NCBI RefSeq assembly: GCF_900111835.1
Contig: NZ_FOJP01000007.1
Span: 124,001 to 188,000 of the forward strand
Direction: 5' to 3'
Length of the DNA: 64,000 bases
DNA from: Metapseudomonas otitidis
Lineage (GTDB): Bacteria > Pseudomonadota > Gammaproteobacteria > Pseudomonadales > Pseudomonadaceae
In this document: positions 1-7,596 of the stretch, piece after piece
How the letters are laid out: every line of letters starts with the position of its first letter
How positions within the stretch are numbered: position 1 is the first letter of the stretch
Notes under the pieces: model-generated
What the model saw: the letters and a program-made list of their open reading frames with translations, nothing else
The model's database searches: none
What the model was told of the DNA's origin: nothing
Position numbers and translations under genes: made by a program

Positions 1-789
1 CTGCTGGTCGGCCGGCAGCAACACCACGGCAAAGGGCGCCCGAGACAGGGTCAGTTCGCCCAGTTGCAGGGCAGGCGTCTTGCCTTCCAGCTGCAGGTCG
101 ACCCCGACCAGCGCGCTGACGCCCTGGGGCTTGGGCTGGGTCGCCCACCAGCTCTGCCAGGCATGCAGGCCCGCCAGGTTCGACCCGGCCAGCTTGATCC
201 GGCCATCGGCATGCAACGCCACCAACCCGGAGGGCCAGGCCTCGGCTGCCCCCCACGGGCCGTCCGGCCTGGCTGGCAGGGGCTGCTGGCGGAGGCTCGC
301 CCAGAGCCCGGCCAGCAGATCCAGCTCACGCAGGTCGGCGCCCGCCAGGGCCCTGATCAACGGCGTCTCGGTGCGCAAGTCAGCGTCATCGGTGGGGGCG
401 CCCTGGCGAACGAGGCTCCTGGATTGCAGGCGCAGCGCCCTGCCCTTTTCCCAGCGACGGTCATGGGTCCAGAAGATCGAGACCATCGTCCACACCGCTC
501 CCGAATCGGTCATCTGCACACCGCTGCAGTGCGTCAGGGCCTGCAGCGGGGCGGTGGGGCTTACCAGCACGGGCGCCCGACAGCTCGGGGCGAGGCCGAG
601 CGACGCGAGGCTCTTCCATTCACGGCTGTTCGGCAGGCGCACCTGCAGGCTGTCGGGCTTTTCGGCGATTAGCTGGCGCAGTTCCTTGAGCCGTGCATCG
701 GCCTCGCCAACGCTGCTGTCCAGGCTTGTGGCCTGGGCGATCGAGCTGGCGAAAAGGCAACCGAGCACCAGGCCAATCCGTATCCACAT
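1..789 (-). CDS. Hypothetical secreted protein, 3' end beyond window
   Basis: An open minus-strand frame of 263 codons runs from an ATG at 789 off the left edge without a stop. The first 20 residues (MWIRIGLVLGCLFASSIAQA) are a typical signal peptide ending in AQA, so the product is probably periplasmic. The rest is Leu/Ala-rich with no motif I recognise. It starts 6 bp after the stop of the DUF1190 gene, so the two are almost certainly co-transcribed. In E. coli the DUF1190 gene ygiB is followed by ygiC, but this protein does not look like a YgiC-type ligase. Function unknown. Confidence 0.6.
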   Translation of the reverse strand, partial: MWIRIGLVLGCLFASSIAQATSLDSSVGEADARLKELRQLIAEKPDSLQVRLPNSREWKSLASLGLAPSCRAPVLVSPTAPLQALTHCSGVQMTDSGAVWTMVSIFWTHDRRWEKGRALRLQSRSLVRQGAPTDDADLRTETPLIRALAGADLRELDLLAGLWASLRQQPLPARPDGPWGAAEAWPSGLVALHADGRIKLAGSNLAGLHAWQSWWATQPKPQGVSALVGVDLQLEGKTPALQLGELTLSRAPFAVVLLPADQQ

Positions 790-795
790 GATCGG

Positions 796-1584
796 CTACC
801 CGCTGGCCATGGCCAGGCTGCTGCGGGCGGTCGCGCCGAACCCGCCGCGGCTGGCAGCGCCCTGGAGGCGCGTCGGCAATTGTCCGCTCTGGAACTGCTG
901 GGCGTAGCCGGATGCCTGCAGCTGGCTGCGGTGCAGGCTGGCCTGGCGAGCACGCTGGTCGCCCAGGTACTGGCCCTGGCCGGTGAACAGGTGCAGGTTG
1001 CGAGCACCACCGCCGCCGCTGTAGCTGCCAAAGTGGCCGCCGCCATAGGTGCTGCTGCCATAGAGCGCGTCTTCGCTCATGCCGAAGACCGGCTGCAGTT
1101 CATCGAGGCCGATCTCGCTCCAATCGTCCGGTTCGCCACTGCGCAGGCGTCTGATCAAGGCATCGCTGACCAGGAACGCCACCGGCTGGGGGCGGGCCAG
1201 GCCGTCGTCGCCCTGTGTGCAGCTCTGCACGGCGTCGGCCACGCACCACTCACCGACCTTGCAGTTGCCACTGATACGGATGAAGTCGCGCTCACAGGCC
1301 ATGAAGCTGGTGTAGACCGGCGCCATCAGGGTGGTGCGCCGGAACGCCTCGTCGCGCAGCCGCAGGCATTGTTCGGCGGTCAGGGTGGTGCCCTGCTCGC
1401 AGACCGCCAGGCTGTCGAAGACCCGCACCTCACGGTACATCGGGTCCCAGGCCAGCAGGACGAGGGGGGTGGCGCCCATAAGGCTGAGGGTCAGCAAGCC
1501 GGCGCGCTTCTGCCGGCGAGCGGTGTCAGGCAGTGGCTGGGAGGGGGCGGCAGCAGGTGCCGAGGGCGCTTCGGCGGAGGGCAT
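796..1584 (-). CDS. DUF1190 (YgiB-like) membrane-anchored protein
   Basis: 262 aa. The Pro/Ala-rich N terminus is followed by a hydrophobic segment (about residues 28-46), then a Cys-containing domain with the spacing typical of DUF1190/YgiB (pattern C..C, a Tyr/Ala/Pro stretch, further Cys) and a Gly/Ser-rich tail containing the family's RGGFG motif near the C terminus. YgiB-family proteins are envelope proteins of unknown function. The ATG at 1584 is chosen because the frame stays open upstream across the transposon junction at 1721, so the longer version is a chimera. Before the insertion this gene lay about 150 bp downstream of glmS. The start is not backed by a strong ribosome binding site. 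Confidence 0.7.
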   Translation of the reverse strand: MPSAEAPSAPAAAPSQPLPDTARRQKRAGLLTLSLMGATPLVLLAWDPMYREVRVFDSLAVCEQGTTLTAEQCLRLRDEAFRRTTLMAPVYTSFMACERDFIRISGNCKVGEWCVADAVQSCTQGDDGLARPQPVAFLVSDALIRRLRSGEPDDWSEIGLDELQPVFGMSEDALYGSSTYGGGHFGSYSGGGGARNLHLFTGQGQYLGDQRARQASLHRSQLQASGYAQQFQSGQLPTRLQGAASRGGFGATARSSLAMASG

Positions 1585-1690
1585 AAACAGTCCATGTTCA
1601 AGATCGAGGGGCGGATTAGAAGATGACGCTCCCCTCGGGTCAACCGCCTTTGAACGGGATGTGATCCAGTCCCGGCGGCTGTGCACGGCC

Positions 1691-1720
1691 CACGGCGCCC
1701 GTGGCTGGAGGCCTGCCACG
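1691..1720. terminator. Left part of the interrupted glmS hairpin
   Basis: CACGGCGCCCGTGGC (1691-1705) plus loop plus GCCACG (1715-1720). Joined to GGCGCCGTG at 20938-20946 it restores a 15-bp perfect stem with a 9-nt loop starting 11 bp after the glmS stop codon. It is presumably the original glmS terminator, although no long U-tract follows. The transposon inserted within the glmS-proximal arm. Confidence 0.7.
1716..1720. repeat. Left copy of 5-bp target-site duplication (CCACG)
   Basis: CCACG at 1716-1720 is repeated directly at 20933-20937, immediately outside the two transposon termini. Five base pairs is the duplication length made by Tn7-family transposases. Confidence 0.9.
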
Positions 1721-1868
1721 TGGATAGCCGAAACATAGTTTGACACAGCGGGTCGCAAAATCCGCTAGCTTCAGCGCTAGGATCTTCATCTACGACTGAA
1801 TCATAGTTTGACACAGCACAGCCCGCACACGCTAAAAGCCAGCTACTGTCAGGAACATAGTTTGACAC
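1721..1868 (+). repeat. Transposon left end with three TnsB-type sites
   Basis: The core TAGTTTGACAC occurs identically at 1736-1746, 1804-1814 and 1858-1868, each preceded by A/CA. Spacings are 68 and 54 bp. Widely spaced sites are typical of the cargo-side (left) end of Tn7. A weaker TTGACAC at 2205-2211, within the palindrome GACACGTGTC (2207-2216), could be a fourth site but lies far from the others. Confidence 0.88.
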
Positions 1869-2239
1869 CTTCCGCCAACAACGCATGCCGGTAATGTGCC
1901 TGAACTCTGAAGACGGCTCGGGATTTCACCAGTGGCCGACCCTAGGACATGTTTGTGGCAATCAACTCTGCTGGGGGCATCCAAAATCAGTACCGATTTT
2001 CCACGTAAGCCACTGGACATCCTGTAAAAAATCATGCAAAAACTGGCGACATCACTAATCTACATTCAGACTTAGTGCATATGCTCGATTATCACGAGAG
2101 TCCCGTGATCCCGCGTTCGAAATATGGATATTTCAATGCAAAGCCCGCTACAACTCAGCTACCTCCGCCACCGCCAACGAGCGCTAATTCAGCGAGCGTT
2201 CACATTGACACGTGTCGCCGATAGGAACCTCTACATTCT
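1869..2239. other. Non-coding stretch between left end and helicase
   Basis: No credible gene is visible. It contains an inverted repeat ATCACG-N7-CGTGAT (2091-2109) and the palindrome GACACGTGTC (2207-2216) just before the helicase start. Either could be an operator for the helicase pair; nothing in the window identifies a binding protein. Confidence 0.4.
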
Positions 2240-4093
2240 ATGAATTATTTCACCGAAACGGCGGCCAATATCCTTGGCAATAAAAAGCTGCGTAGTCCCC
2301 AGATTGAAGCCTACATCAAGGCCCAAGAACACTTCGAGAGTTCCAGCGAGGATGCATTGATCGTTTTGCCTACCGGAACGGGAAAAAGCGGGCTTATCTC
2401 CATATTACCGTTCGGCCTGGCAAAGGGACGTGTGCTGATCATTACACCCGGCTTGGTCACTAAGCAGAGTATTCGCCGGACACAGGAGCTTCTAGAAGAC
2501 AACTTCTGGATAAACTTCGATGTAATTTTCAGTGCCGAAGATCTTCCGGTCACATGCGAGTTCGCTTCTGATACTCATCAGGCAAGCCTTGAACAGGCCC
2601 ACTTCGTTTATTCAAATATCCAGCAGATATATAACGAGCGTGGACAGTCACTGACGAAGCGGGTGCCATCCGACTTTTTCGATCTCATCATCATTGATGA
2701 AGGGCACCATGCGCCGGCAGGTAGCTGGCAAAAGACATTGGCGCACTTTTCAAAAGCCAAAAAGATTTTTGTGACAGGTACTCCATTCCGCGGCGACAAC
2801 CAAGATGTACCGGGAAAGCTGATCCACAAAACGCCTCTTTCTGAAGTGATGCGTGATCGATATGTTAAGTGGCTCAGGAAAGAGACAGTTAATGCTCATG
2901 AGCTCTATTTCACAATTGCCGAACAGCCAGGTGTCCGGCTCTCTAAAGAGCAAGTTCTAGAATTCAAAGAAATTGAGTGGGTGGAGCGCAGCGTAGCCCT
3001 GTCAGCAGAATGCTCAATGGACGTGATTGACCTGAGCATTCAGAAACTGGATGAGCTACGGAAAATATCTCCAGATGTACCACACAAGATTCTCGCGGTC
3101 GGTTGCAGCATCACCCACGCAGAGGACCTGCGCGCCTGGTATAAATCCAAGAAGCTGACTGCAGTCGTGGTGCATAGCAACATGGAGTCAGCGGATATCG
3201 ATGCGGCATTCCGGTTGATCGATAACCACCGATGCGATGTCGTAATTTCCGTGAACATGCTGATGGAAGGCTACGACCATCGGTACCTCACTGTTCTTGC
3301 GCTCTTCCGTCCTTACCGAAGCGAAAATGCCTTTGCACAAATCGTGGGCAGGGTTTTGCGGGCAATCCCTGCCGACGAGATAACGGCTTTTGAGATCGAT
3401 AACAACGCCGTAGTGATCTATCACCAGGAGACCGGGTTGGATTCGATGTGGACGGCCTTCCAGACTGAAGTTGATCGAGCCAAGCACCAGCGTACCCGCG
3501 ACTACACCATCACGGATGAGGACTACATCCGTAAAGAGCAGGATCTAGGTGGTGTTTCCACCTCCGAAGCATTTGTGAGTGACCGTGACTCTTACCTTGG
3601 AGATCTGGATTTCAATAAGATTTTTTCGGAGAAAAGGGCCGAAGTCGAGTCCATCGCAACGCAGAAGGTCCAGGCGCTTCCGGGGATTGAAGGCTACGAC
3701 GCAGATGTTCTTGCACAGCTCAAGAGTGTTTTCTTGAACGCTGAGACAAAAAAAGCAGCCCAGACCATAGACCCAAACCTTATGGAGAAGCGGCCTGAAA
3801 TCGCCCGTAAACAGCTGCGCGAGATCCTTACGAAGAAGGCTCAGGACGAGGTCGCAACCTTGCTCAGCGATCTGAAAATCGAAGAAAAAACCTCTACCCT
3901 TTATCCGATATTCAAAAACCACCTACCGATGGCGAAACCCAACATGCCTAACGACGGTATACTGGTGAGCTTTATCAACAACAAGCTGTTGAAAAAATTC
4001 GGTAGGGTTGTTGACCGTGACAACAGCTCACTGACCAAGTCGATTGAGTACGTGGCGGTGATCATCGATGAATTGAGGAGAATGCTGAAATGA
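2240..4093 (+). CDS. SF2 DEAD/DEAH-type helicase
   Basis: 617 aa. Walker A is GTGKS (residues 46-50), motif II is DEGH (153-156), motif III-like TGTPFRG is at 179-185, and motif VI QIVGRVLR is at 367-374. This is the complete RecA-like core of the ResIII/UvrB-type superfamily 2. The remaining 240 C-terminal residues are charged and helical in appearance, with no nuclease motif I can see. It is therefore a DNA or RNA translocase/helicase of unknown substrate. It overlaps the next gene by 4 bp (ATGA), so the pair forms one translationally coupled unit. Such helicases are common in phage-defence cargo of Tn7-like elements, but defence here is inference only. AGGAA lies about 12 bp before the ATG. 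Confidence 0.8.
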   Translation: MNYFTETAANILGNKKLRSPQIEAYIKAQEHFESSSEDALIVLPTGTGKSGLISILPFGLAKGRVLIITPGLVTKQSIRRTQELLEDNFWINFDVIFSAEDLPVTCEFASDTHQASLEQAHFVYSNIQQIYNERGQSLTKRVPSDFFDLIIIDEGHHAPAGSWQKTLAHFSKAKKIFVTGTPFRGDNQDVPGKLIHKTPLSEVMRDRYVKWLRKETVNAHELYFTIAEQPGVRLSKEQVLEFKEIEWVERSVALSAECSMDVIDLSIQKLDELRKISPDVPHKILAVGCSITHAEDLRAWYKSKKLTAVVVHSNMESADIDAAFRLIDNHRCDVVISVNMLMEGYDHRYLTVLALFRPYRSENAFAQIVGRVLRAIPADEITAFEIDNNAVVIYHQETGLDSMWTAFQTEVDRAKHQRTRDYTITDEDYIRKEQDLGGVSTSEAFVSDRDSYLGDLDFNKIFSEKRAEVESIATQKVQALPGIEGYDADVLAQLKSVFLNAETKKAAQTIDPNLMEKRPEIARKQLREILTKKAQDEVATLLSDLKIEEKTSTLYPIFKNHLPMAKPNMPNDGILVSFINNKLLKKFGRVVDRDNSSLTKSIEYVAVIIDELRRMLK

Positions 4094-4518
4094 GTCTAGA
4101 AACCATCAAAATACTGGTTGATGAGCTCTCGACTCTCCACGTCAGCCGTGGTGTTCAGCCCAGCGAGCTCATCGATAATCTCTTCGAAAACGACTACGTA
4201 GGGTCCTCTGCGCGAAAGACTTCGCAGGGCCTGGTGTTCGAGCTTACTTTCTCCGAGCTAGATGAAGACGGATCCTTGAGCAATGTAACCATGCGCTATA
4301 CCTATGACCGCAGCCGTTTTTTGGTGCTGGTTGAGCAGAAGGTAGCGACCAAGCGGTTCAGCATTCAATGGGACCGCTCCTACGCCATCCAGGAACGGCT
4401 CCGTAAGCTTGAAGCGCAACTCTCTAGCCTGCTACCCCGAGAGAAAGTAGCCGAAATCCTGTCAACCATACCCCAAGACTACCTTGCACTTGCCCCGCAA
4501 CTACGGTTGGCTGCCTAA
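4090..4518 (+). CDS. Small unknown partner of the helicase
   Basis: 142 aa, start codon overlapping the helicase stop (ATGA). Acidic N-terminal half with alternating hydrophobic strands (about residues 40-85), then a helical Arg/Glu/Leu-rich C terminus. No catalytic motif, signal peptide or membrane segment is visible and I do not recognise a family. Tight coupling suggests it works with the helicase, for example as an adaptor or regulator. Confidence 0.65.
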   Translation: MSLETIKILVDELSTLHVSRGVQPSELIDNLFENDYVGSSARKTSQGLVFELTFSELDEDGSLSNVTMRYTYDRSRFLVLVEQKVATKRFSIQWDRSYAIQERLRKLEAQLSSLLPREKVAEILSTIPQDYLALAPQLRLAA

Positions 4519-4838
4519 CCTAGTCTGCCTTGGAACGGGGAGAAAGCTAGTTAAGAGTCATTGCTCGGGCTGAGTTAGCCAAGCGTCGGTGCATCGCCAA
4601 CTGACGACTGAGCGCGAGAGCACAACGACGCGACACAGTCAGCTGTTGTGCAGCCCGCACGTCGGTAATGTCCAGCACCCAGCTCTGGGTGATTCGACAC
4701 TATGAATTGATCCTGGCAGCCGCTGAAGACCAATCACTTGTGCTTGCGTGTATGAACACATAAGCCGGCTTGGCGCATCATTGGCTCGCTTGATGAGGAG
4801 GACTTCTGACCTGTATGGAAGTCCTCAGCACCGAGGCA
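4519..4838. other. Non-coding stretch with hairpin
   Basis: No gene seen. A 9-bp perfect hairpin GAGGACTTC/GAAGTCCTC with an 11-nt loop (about 4797-4825) lies 13 bp past the stop of the small metal-island gene and could end its transcript, although no U-tract follows. This is where the rightward helicase unit and the leftward metal unit converge. Confidence 0.4.
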
Positions 4839-4973
4839 TCAGTGGCAGTGATAGTCACCGGTCTTGTGGTTGCGATGACAGCCCTTGGAGTCGGTGCCGC
4901 CACTGTGGGCCAATGCAGAGGCAGATACACAGGCGAAGAGCAGGGCAAGGAAGGCAGCGGACAGTTTCTTCAC
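4839..4973 (-). CDS. 44-aa secreted His/Cys mini-protein (YHYH-like)
   Basis: GTG start at 4973 preceded by GGAG (complement of 4981-4984) with a 7-nt spacer. The first half is a clear signal peptide (KKLSAAFLALLFACVSASALA). The mature part is only about 22 residues and contains HSGGTDSKGCHRNHKTGDYHCH, given here as two stretches: HSGGTDSKGCH, then RNHKTGDYHCH. This resembles the YHYH/YHCH domain of small secreted proteins. The five His and two Cys in so short a peptide suggest metal binding. It is the last gene of the leftward nickel/cobalt group, 85 bp after the MFS exporter. Function unproven. Confidence 0.7.
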   Translation of the reverse strand: MKKLSAAFLALLFACVSASALAHSGGTDSKGCHRNHKTGDYHCH

Positions 4974-5058
4974 GGTAGAACTCCTTTTCTAGTTGGGCGC
5001 CAGAACTGGCCAGCTGACGATATGGCAGCTAGCCACTAGCTCGCAACCCCTTACGCAA

Positions 5059-6357
5059 TTAGGGCCAGCGCCGATGCTGGTCGTCAATCACATAGACGTG
5101 GGAGTGGGTCTTACCCTCAGCAACGTGCTCGTGGTCTTCTGCGAGGTCGTCATGGGTGTGTTCGATCACTGTCCGGTCGTGCTCAGGCTTCCAGATCCGG
5201 AAGCTGACCACCAGGGAGGTGGCAGCCAAGGCACTCAAGCCTATGAACGACGCCTGCAGGCTGACATTGGCGCCCAGCCAGCCGGCAAGGGGATAGGTGA
5301 TCAACCAGCAGGCGTGGGACAGCGCGAACTGGGCGGCGAAGAGGGCGGGGCGGTCCAGCGAGCAGGAAGATCGGCGGAGAATCCTCCCGGAGGGTGTTTG
5401 CGCCATCGAGTAGCCCGCGCCCAGGAAGAACCAGAGCCCGAGCATAAAGGTGTAGCTAGGCAACAGAATGCCAATGCAGAGGCCGATCACCAGCGCGCTG
5501 GCGCCGCCGAACATCACCTTGCGGTCATCCATGCGATCCAGCAGCCGGGGCAGTATCAGAGCCACCAGCATGGAGCCGGCACCGAAAGCCATCAACGCGG
5601 TTGCGGTGGAGGTCTGCGGCAGGCCGAAACGCGATTGCACAAGAACCACGGTGTTCACGATCACCATCGCACTGGCTGAGGCAATGGCGAGGTTCAGCGC
5701 GAGCAGGCCGCGCAGGCGCGGTGTGGCGAGGAAGATGCGCAGCCCCCGTGTCGTCCTGTCGTAGATGCCGCGCTTGGGGCCTGGTTGGGCGATGGGCAGG
5801 GTGACGGAGACGACCATCGCCGCCGAAACGAGGAAACCGACTACGGTGCCGCCGAACAGGCTGTGGAAGCTGACCATCGTCAGCAGCAGGGCTGCCAACA
5901 TTGGGCTGATGACGCTTTCCAGATCGTATGCGAGACGCGACAGCGACAGGGCGCGGGTGTACTCGCGCTCATCAGGGAGGATGTCCGGGATAGTGGCCTG
6001 GAAGGTGGGCGTGAAGGCTGCGGATGCGGACTGCAGCACGAAGATGAGCACATACACCTGCCAGATCTCGGTGACGAAGGGCAGCAGCAGCGCTACCGCC
6101 GCTCGCACCAGATCCAGGGCTACCAGCATGGCTCTGCGTGGCAGGCGCTCGGCGAACGCAGCGGCGATGGGCGCGACACCGATGTAGGCAGTCATCTTGA
6201 TTGCCAGGGCGGTACCTAGCACGGCTCCAGCCTGGGCGCCGGCCAGGTCATAGGCAAGCAGGCCCAGGGCGACTGTCGCGAGGCCCGTGCCCACCAGCGC
6301 GATGACTTGCGCGATGAAGAGGTGCCTATAGGTGCGGTTGGCGAGAACGGAAAGCAT
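5059..6357 (-). CDS. NreB/NrsD-like MFS metal exporter with His-rich tail
   Basis: 432 aa with about 12 hydrophobic segments of a major facilitator. The loop around RLPRRAM (about residues 67-73) corresponds to the conserved MFS loop 2-3 region. The last 40 residues are rich in His and acidic residues (EHTHDD, EDHEHV, KTHSHV), as in NreB and NrsD, which export Ni(II), and sometimes Co(II), from the cytoplasm. It is separated from the upstream traX-like gene by 73 bp holding its own G/C-tract operator, so it probably has its own repressible promoter. Substrate is inferred from the tail and from the neighbouring RcnA-like exporter and CsoR-type repressor. Confidence 0.8.
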   Translation of the reverse strand: MLSVLANRTYRHLFIAQVIALVGTGLATVALGLLAYDLAGAQAGAVLGTALAIKMTAYIGVAPIAAAFAERLPRRAMLVALDLVRAAVALLLPFVTEIWQVYVLIFVLQSASAAFTPTFQATIPDILPDEREYTRALSLSRLAYDLESVISPMLAALLLTMVSFHSLFGGTVVGFLVSAAMVVSVTLPIAQPGPKRGIYDRTTRGLRIFLATPRLRGLLALNLAIASASAMVIVNTVVLVQSRFGLPQTSTATALMAFGAGSMLVALILPRLLDRMDDRKVMFGGASALVIGLCIGILLPSYTFMLGLWFFLGAGYSMAQTPSGRILRRSSCSLDRPALFAAQFALSHACWLITYPLAGWLGANVSLQASFIGLSALAATSLVVSFRIWKPEHDRTVIEHTHDDLAEDHEHVAEGKTHSHVYVIDDQHRRWP

Positions 6358-6386
6358 GTCAGCCCCCTCGTGAAGGTGGATTGATC

Positions 6387-6402
6387 ATCCCCCTGGGGGG
6401 AT
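6387..6402. promoter_or_regulatory. Operator 1 of metal island (before MFS exporter)
   Basis: ATCCCCCTGGGGGGAT, a near-perfect G/C-tract palindrome 30 bp upstream of the MFS start. CsoR/RcnR-family repressors bind G-tract inverted repeats of this kind. Two related sites stand before the other units of the island. Confidence 0.7.
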
Positions 6403-6430
6403 GGGTGGAACGGTTGATCGCGAAACGGTG

Positions 6431-7156
6431 TTATGTCACTGCGTACCTGAGCAACACCAAGGCCAGCAGGTGTCCCGGGTAGAAGGAGTAGCCCCAGCGG
6501 GTGACGGGCGGGACCTTGAACGACCATTCCTTTCTCAGCAGCCAGAGCCCATATAGCGGGGCACTGAACGCGATGATCGCCACTACGATCGGGTAAGGCT
6601 GAATGCCCCACTGCAGCATCCAGCTGTCCCTGTTGTTGGCCATTACGCAAAGGATGGCTGGCAGCAGGGCGCTGAGGCCGGGTTTGCGGATGGCCAATAC
6701 CAGGGCCGCCGGGATCAACACGCCACTAACGCCGTACATGAACAGGTCATGGAAGGCGACGCTGCTGGCAATGGCTATGGCGGCAGCAACGATGGAGACG
6801 ACATCGCGGTGATAGCAACCCCAGGCAACAATGAGCCCGAGCATTAGAGTGGGCATAACGCTGAAGGTCGAACTGCCCGACGACAGCATCCGGTAAGGAG
6901 GTTCCGAGATGACAACAAACAGCAGCATCCAGGTCAGGTAGCGTACGTTCGCTTCCGTGTAGAGCTCCCCACGGCGGCTGCGTGCCACATTCGCGGCTAT
7001 GGCGAGGCAGAACAGGGGGAATGACAGCCTGCCTATCAGGTAGAGCGGTGCCATGTCGTGCCAGAGGTAGCGCAGGTGGTCCAACACCATGGTTGCCATG
7101 CCCAGCCATTTGACGATGTCCAGGCCCGTATCCCGGTTCTGGTTGGCTTCGTTCAT
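6431..7156 (-). CDS. TraX-family membrane protein
   Basis: 241 aa, polytopic (about 7-8 hydrophobic segments). The start GLDIVKWLGMATMVLDHL and the following LIGRLSFPLFC resemble the TraX family (acyltransferase-3-like), known in conjugative plasmids for N-acetylating pilin. Here no conjugation genes are present and it sits in a metal-resistance operon, so its role is unknown. It might modify an envelope protein or protect against metal. The start at 7156 overlaps the preceding stop (ATGA) and has GGGGTGG upstream; this is preferred over the in-frame ATG at 7165. Confidence 0.7.
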   Translation of the reverse strand: MNEANQNRDTGLDIVKWLGMATMVLDHLRYLWHDMAPLYLIGRLSFPLFCLAIAANVARSRRGELYTEANVRYLTWMLLFVVISEPPYRMLSSGSSTFSVMPTLMLGLIVAWGCYHRDVVSIVAAAIAIASSVAFHDLFMYGVSGVLIPAALVLAIRKPGLSALLPAILCVMANNRDSWMLQWGIQPYPIVVAIIAFSAPLYGLWLLRKEWSFKVPPVTRWGYSFYPGHLLALVLLRYAVT

Positions 7157-7590
7157 GCGAGCCACCCCAGAGTGAGGGCTGTGAGGACCAGGTAACGGGC
7201 TGTCTTGGCGAAAATCACGATCAAGAGAAAGCTCCAGAACGGCTCGCGCAGCACACCGGCGAGCAGCGTAAGTGGGTCACCGATCACGGGCACCCAGCTC
7301 AGGAGAAGCGACCAGCGGCCATACCGGTGGTAATAACTGCCCGCTCGCTGCAGATTCTTTTCCTTGAGGGGGAACCAGCGATGGGACCCCCAGCGGGAAA
7401 CGTGACGCCCGAGCCACCAGTTGACGCTGGAGCCCAGAACATTTCCGAGGCTGGCAACTAGCAACAGAAGCCATACCGAATAGTTCTCTGTCAGCAGCAG
7501 GCCTACCAGGACGGCCTCCGACTGCAGCGGCAATAGCGTCGCGGCACCGAACGCGGTTAGAAACAGGCCTGCATAGGCCGATCTCTCCAC
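7153..7590 (-). CDS. YqaA/DedA-type small membrane protein
   Basis: 145 aa with about four hydrophobic segments. The pattern of a Gly-rich stretch (SLGNVLGSSVNWWLGR) and RWSLLLSWVPVIGDPLTLLAG matches the YqaA branch of the DedA/SNARE-associated superfamily, membrane proteins linked to lipid flipping, proton-motive force and stress tolerance. It begins 6 bp after the RcnA-like stop and overlaps the traX-like gene, so it belongs to the metal operon. Specific function unknown. Confidence 0.75.
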   Translation of the reverse strand: MERSAYAGLFLTAFGAATLLPLQSEAVLVGLLLTENYSVWLLLLVASLGNVLGSSVNWWLGRHVSRWGSHRWFPLKEKNLQRAGSYYHRYGRWSLLLSWVPVIGDPLTLLAGVLREPFWSFLLIVIFAKTARYLVLTALTLGWLA

Positions 7591-7596
7591 TGGTCT

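Noticed and set aside
796-1758. Longer DUF1190 frame starting at 1758
   Set aside because: The extra 58 codons cross the transposon terminus at 1721, so they are a product of the insertion; the start at 1584 is used.
4632-4675. Sequence resembling the left end (GACACAG ... GCAGCCCGCAC ... GGTAATGT) as a relic end
   Set aside because: Only short words are shared, order and spacing differ and the TAGTTTGACAC core is missing; probably coincidence.
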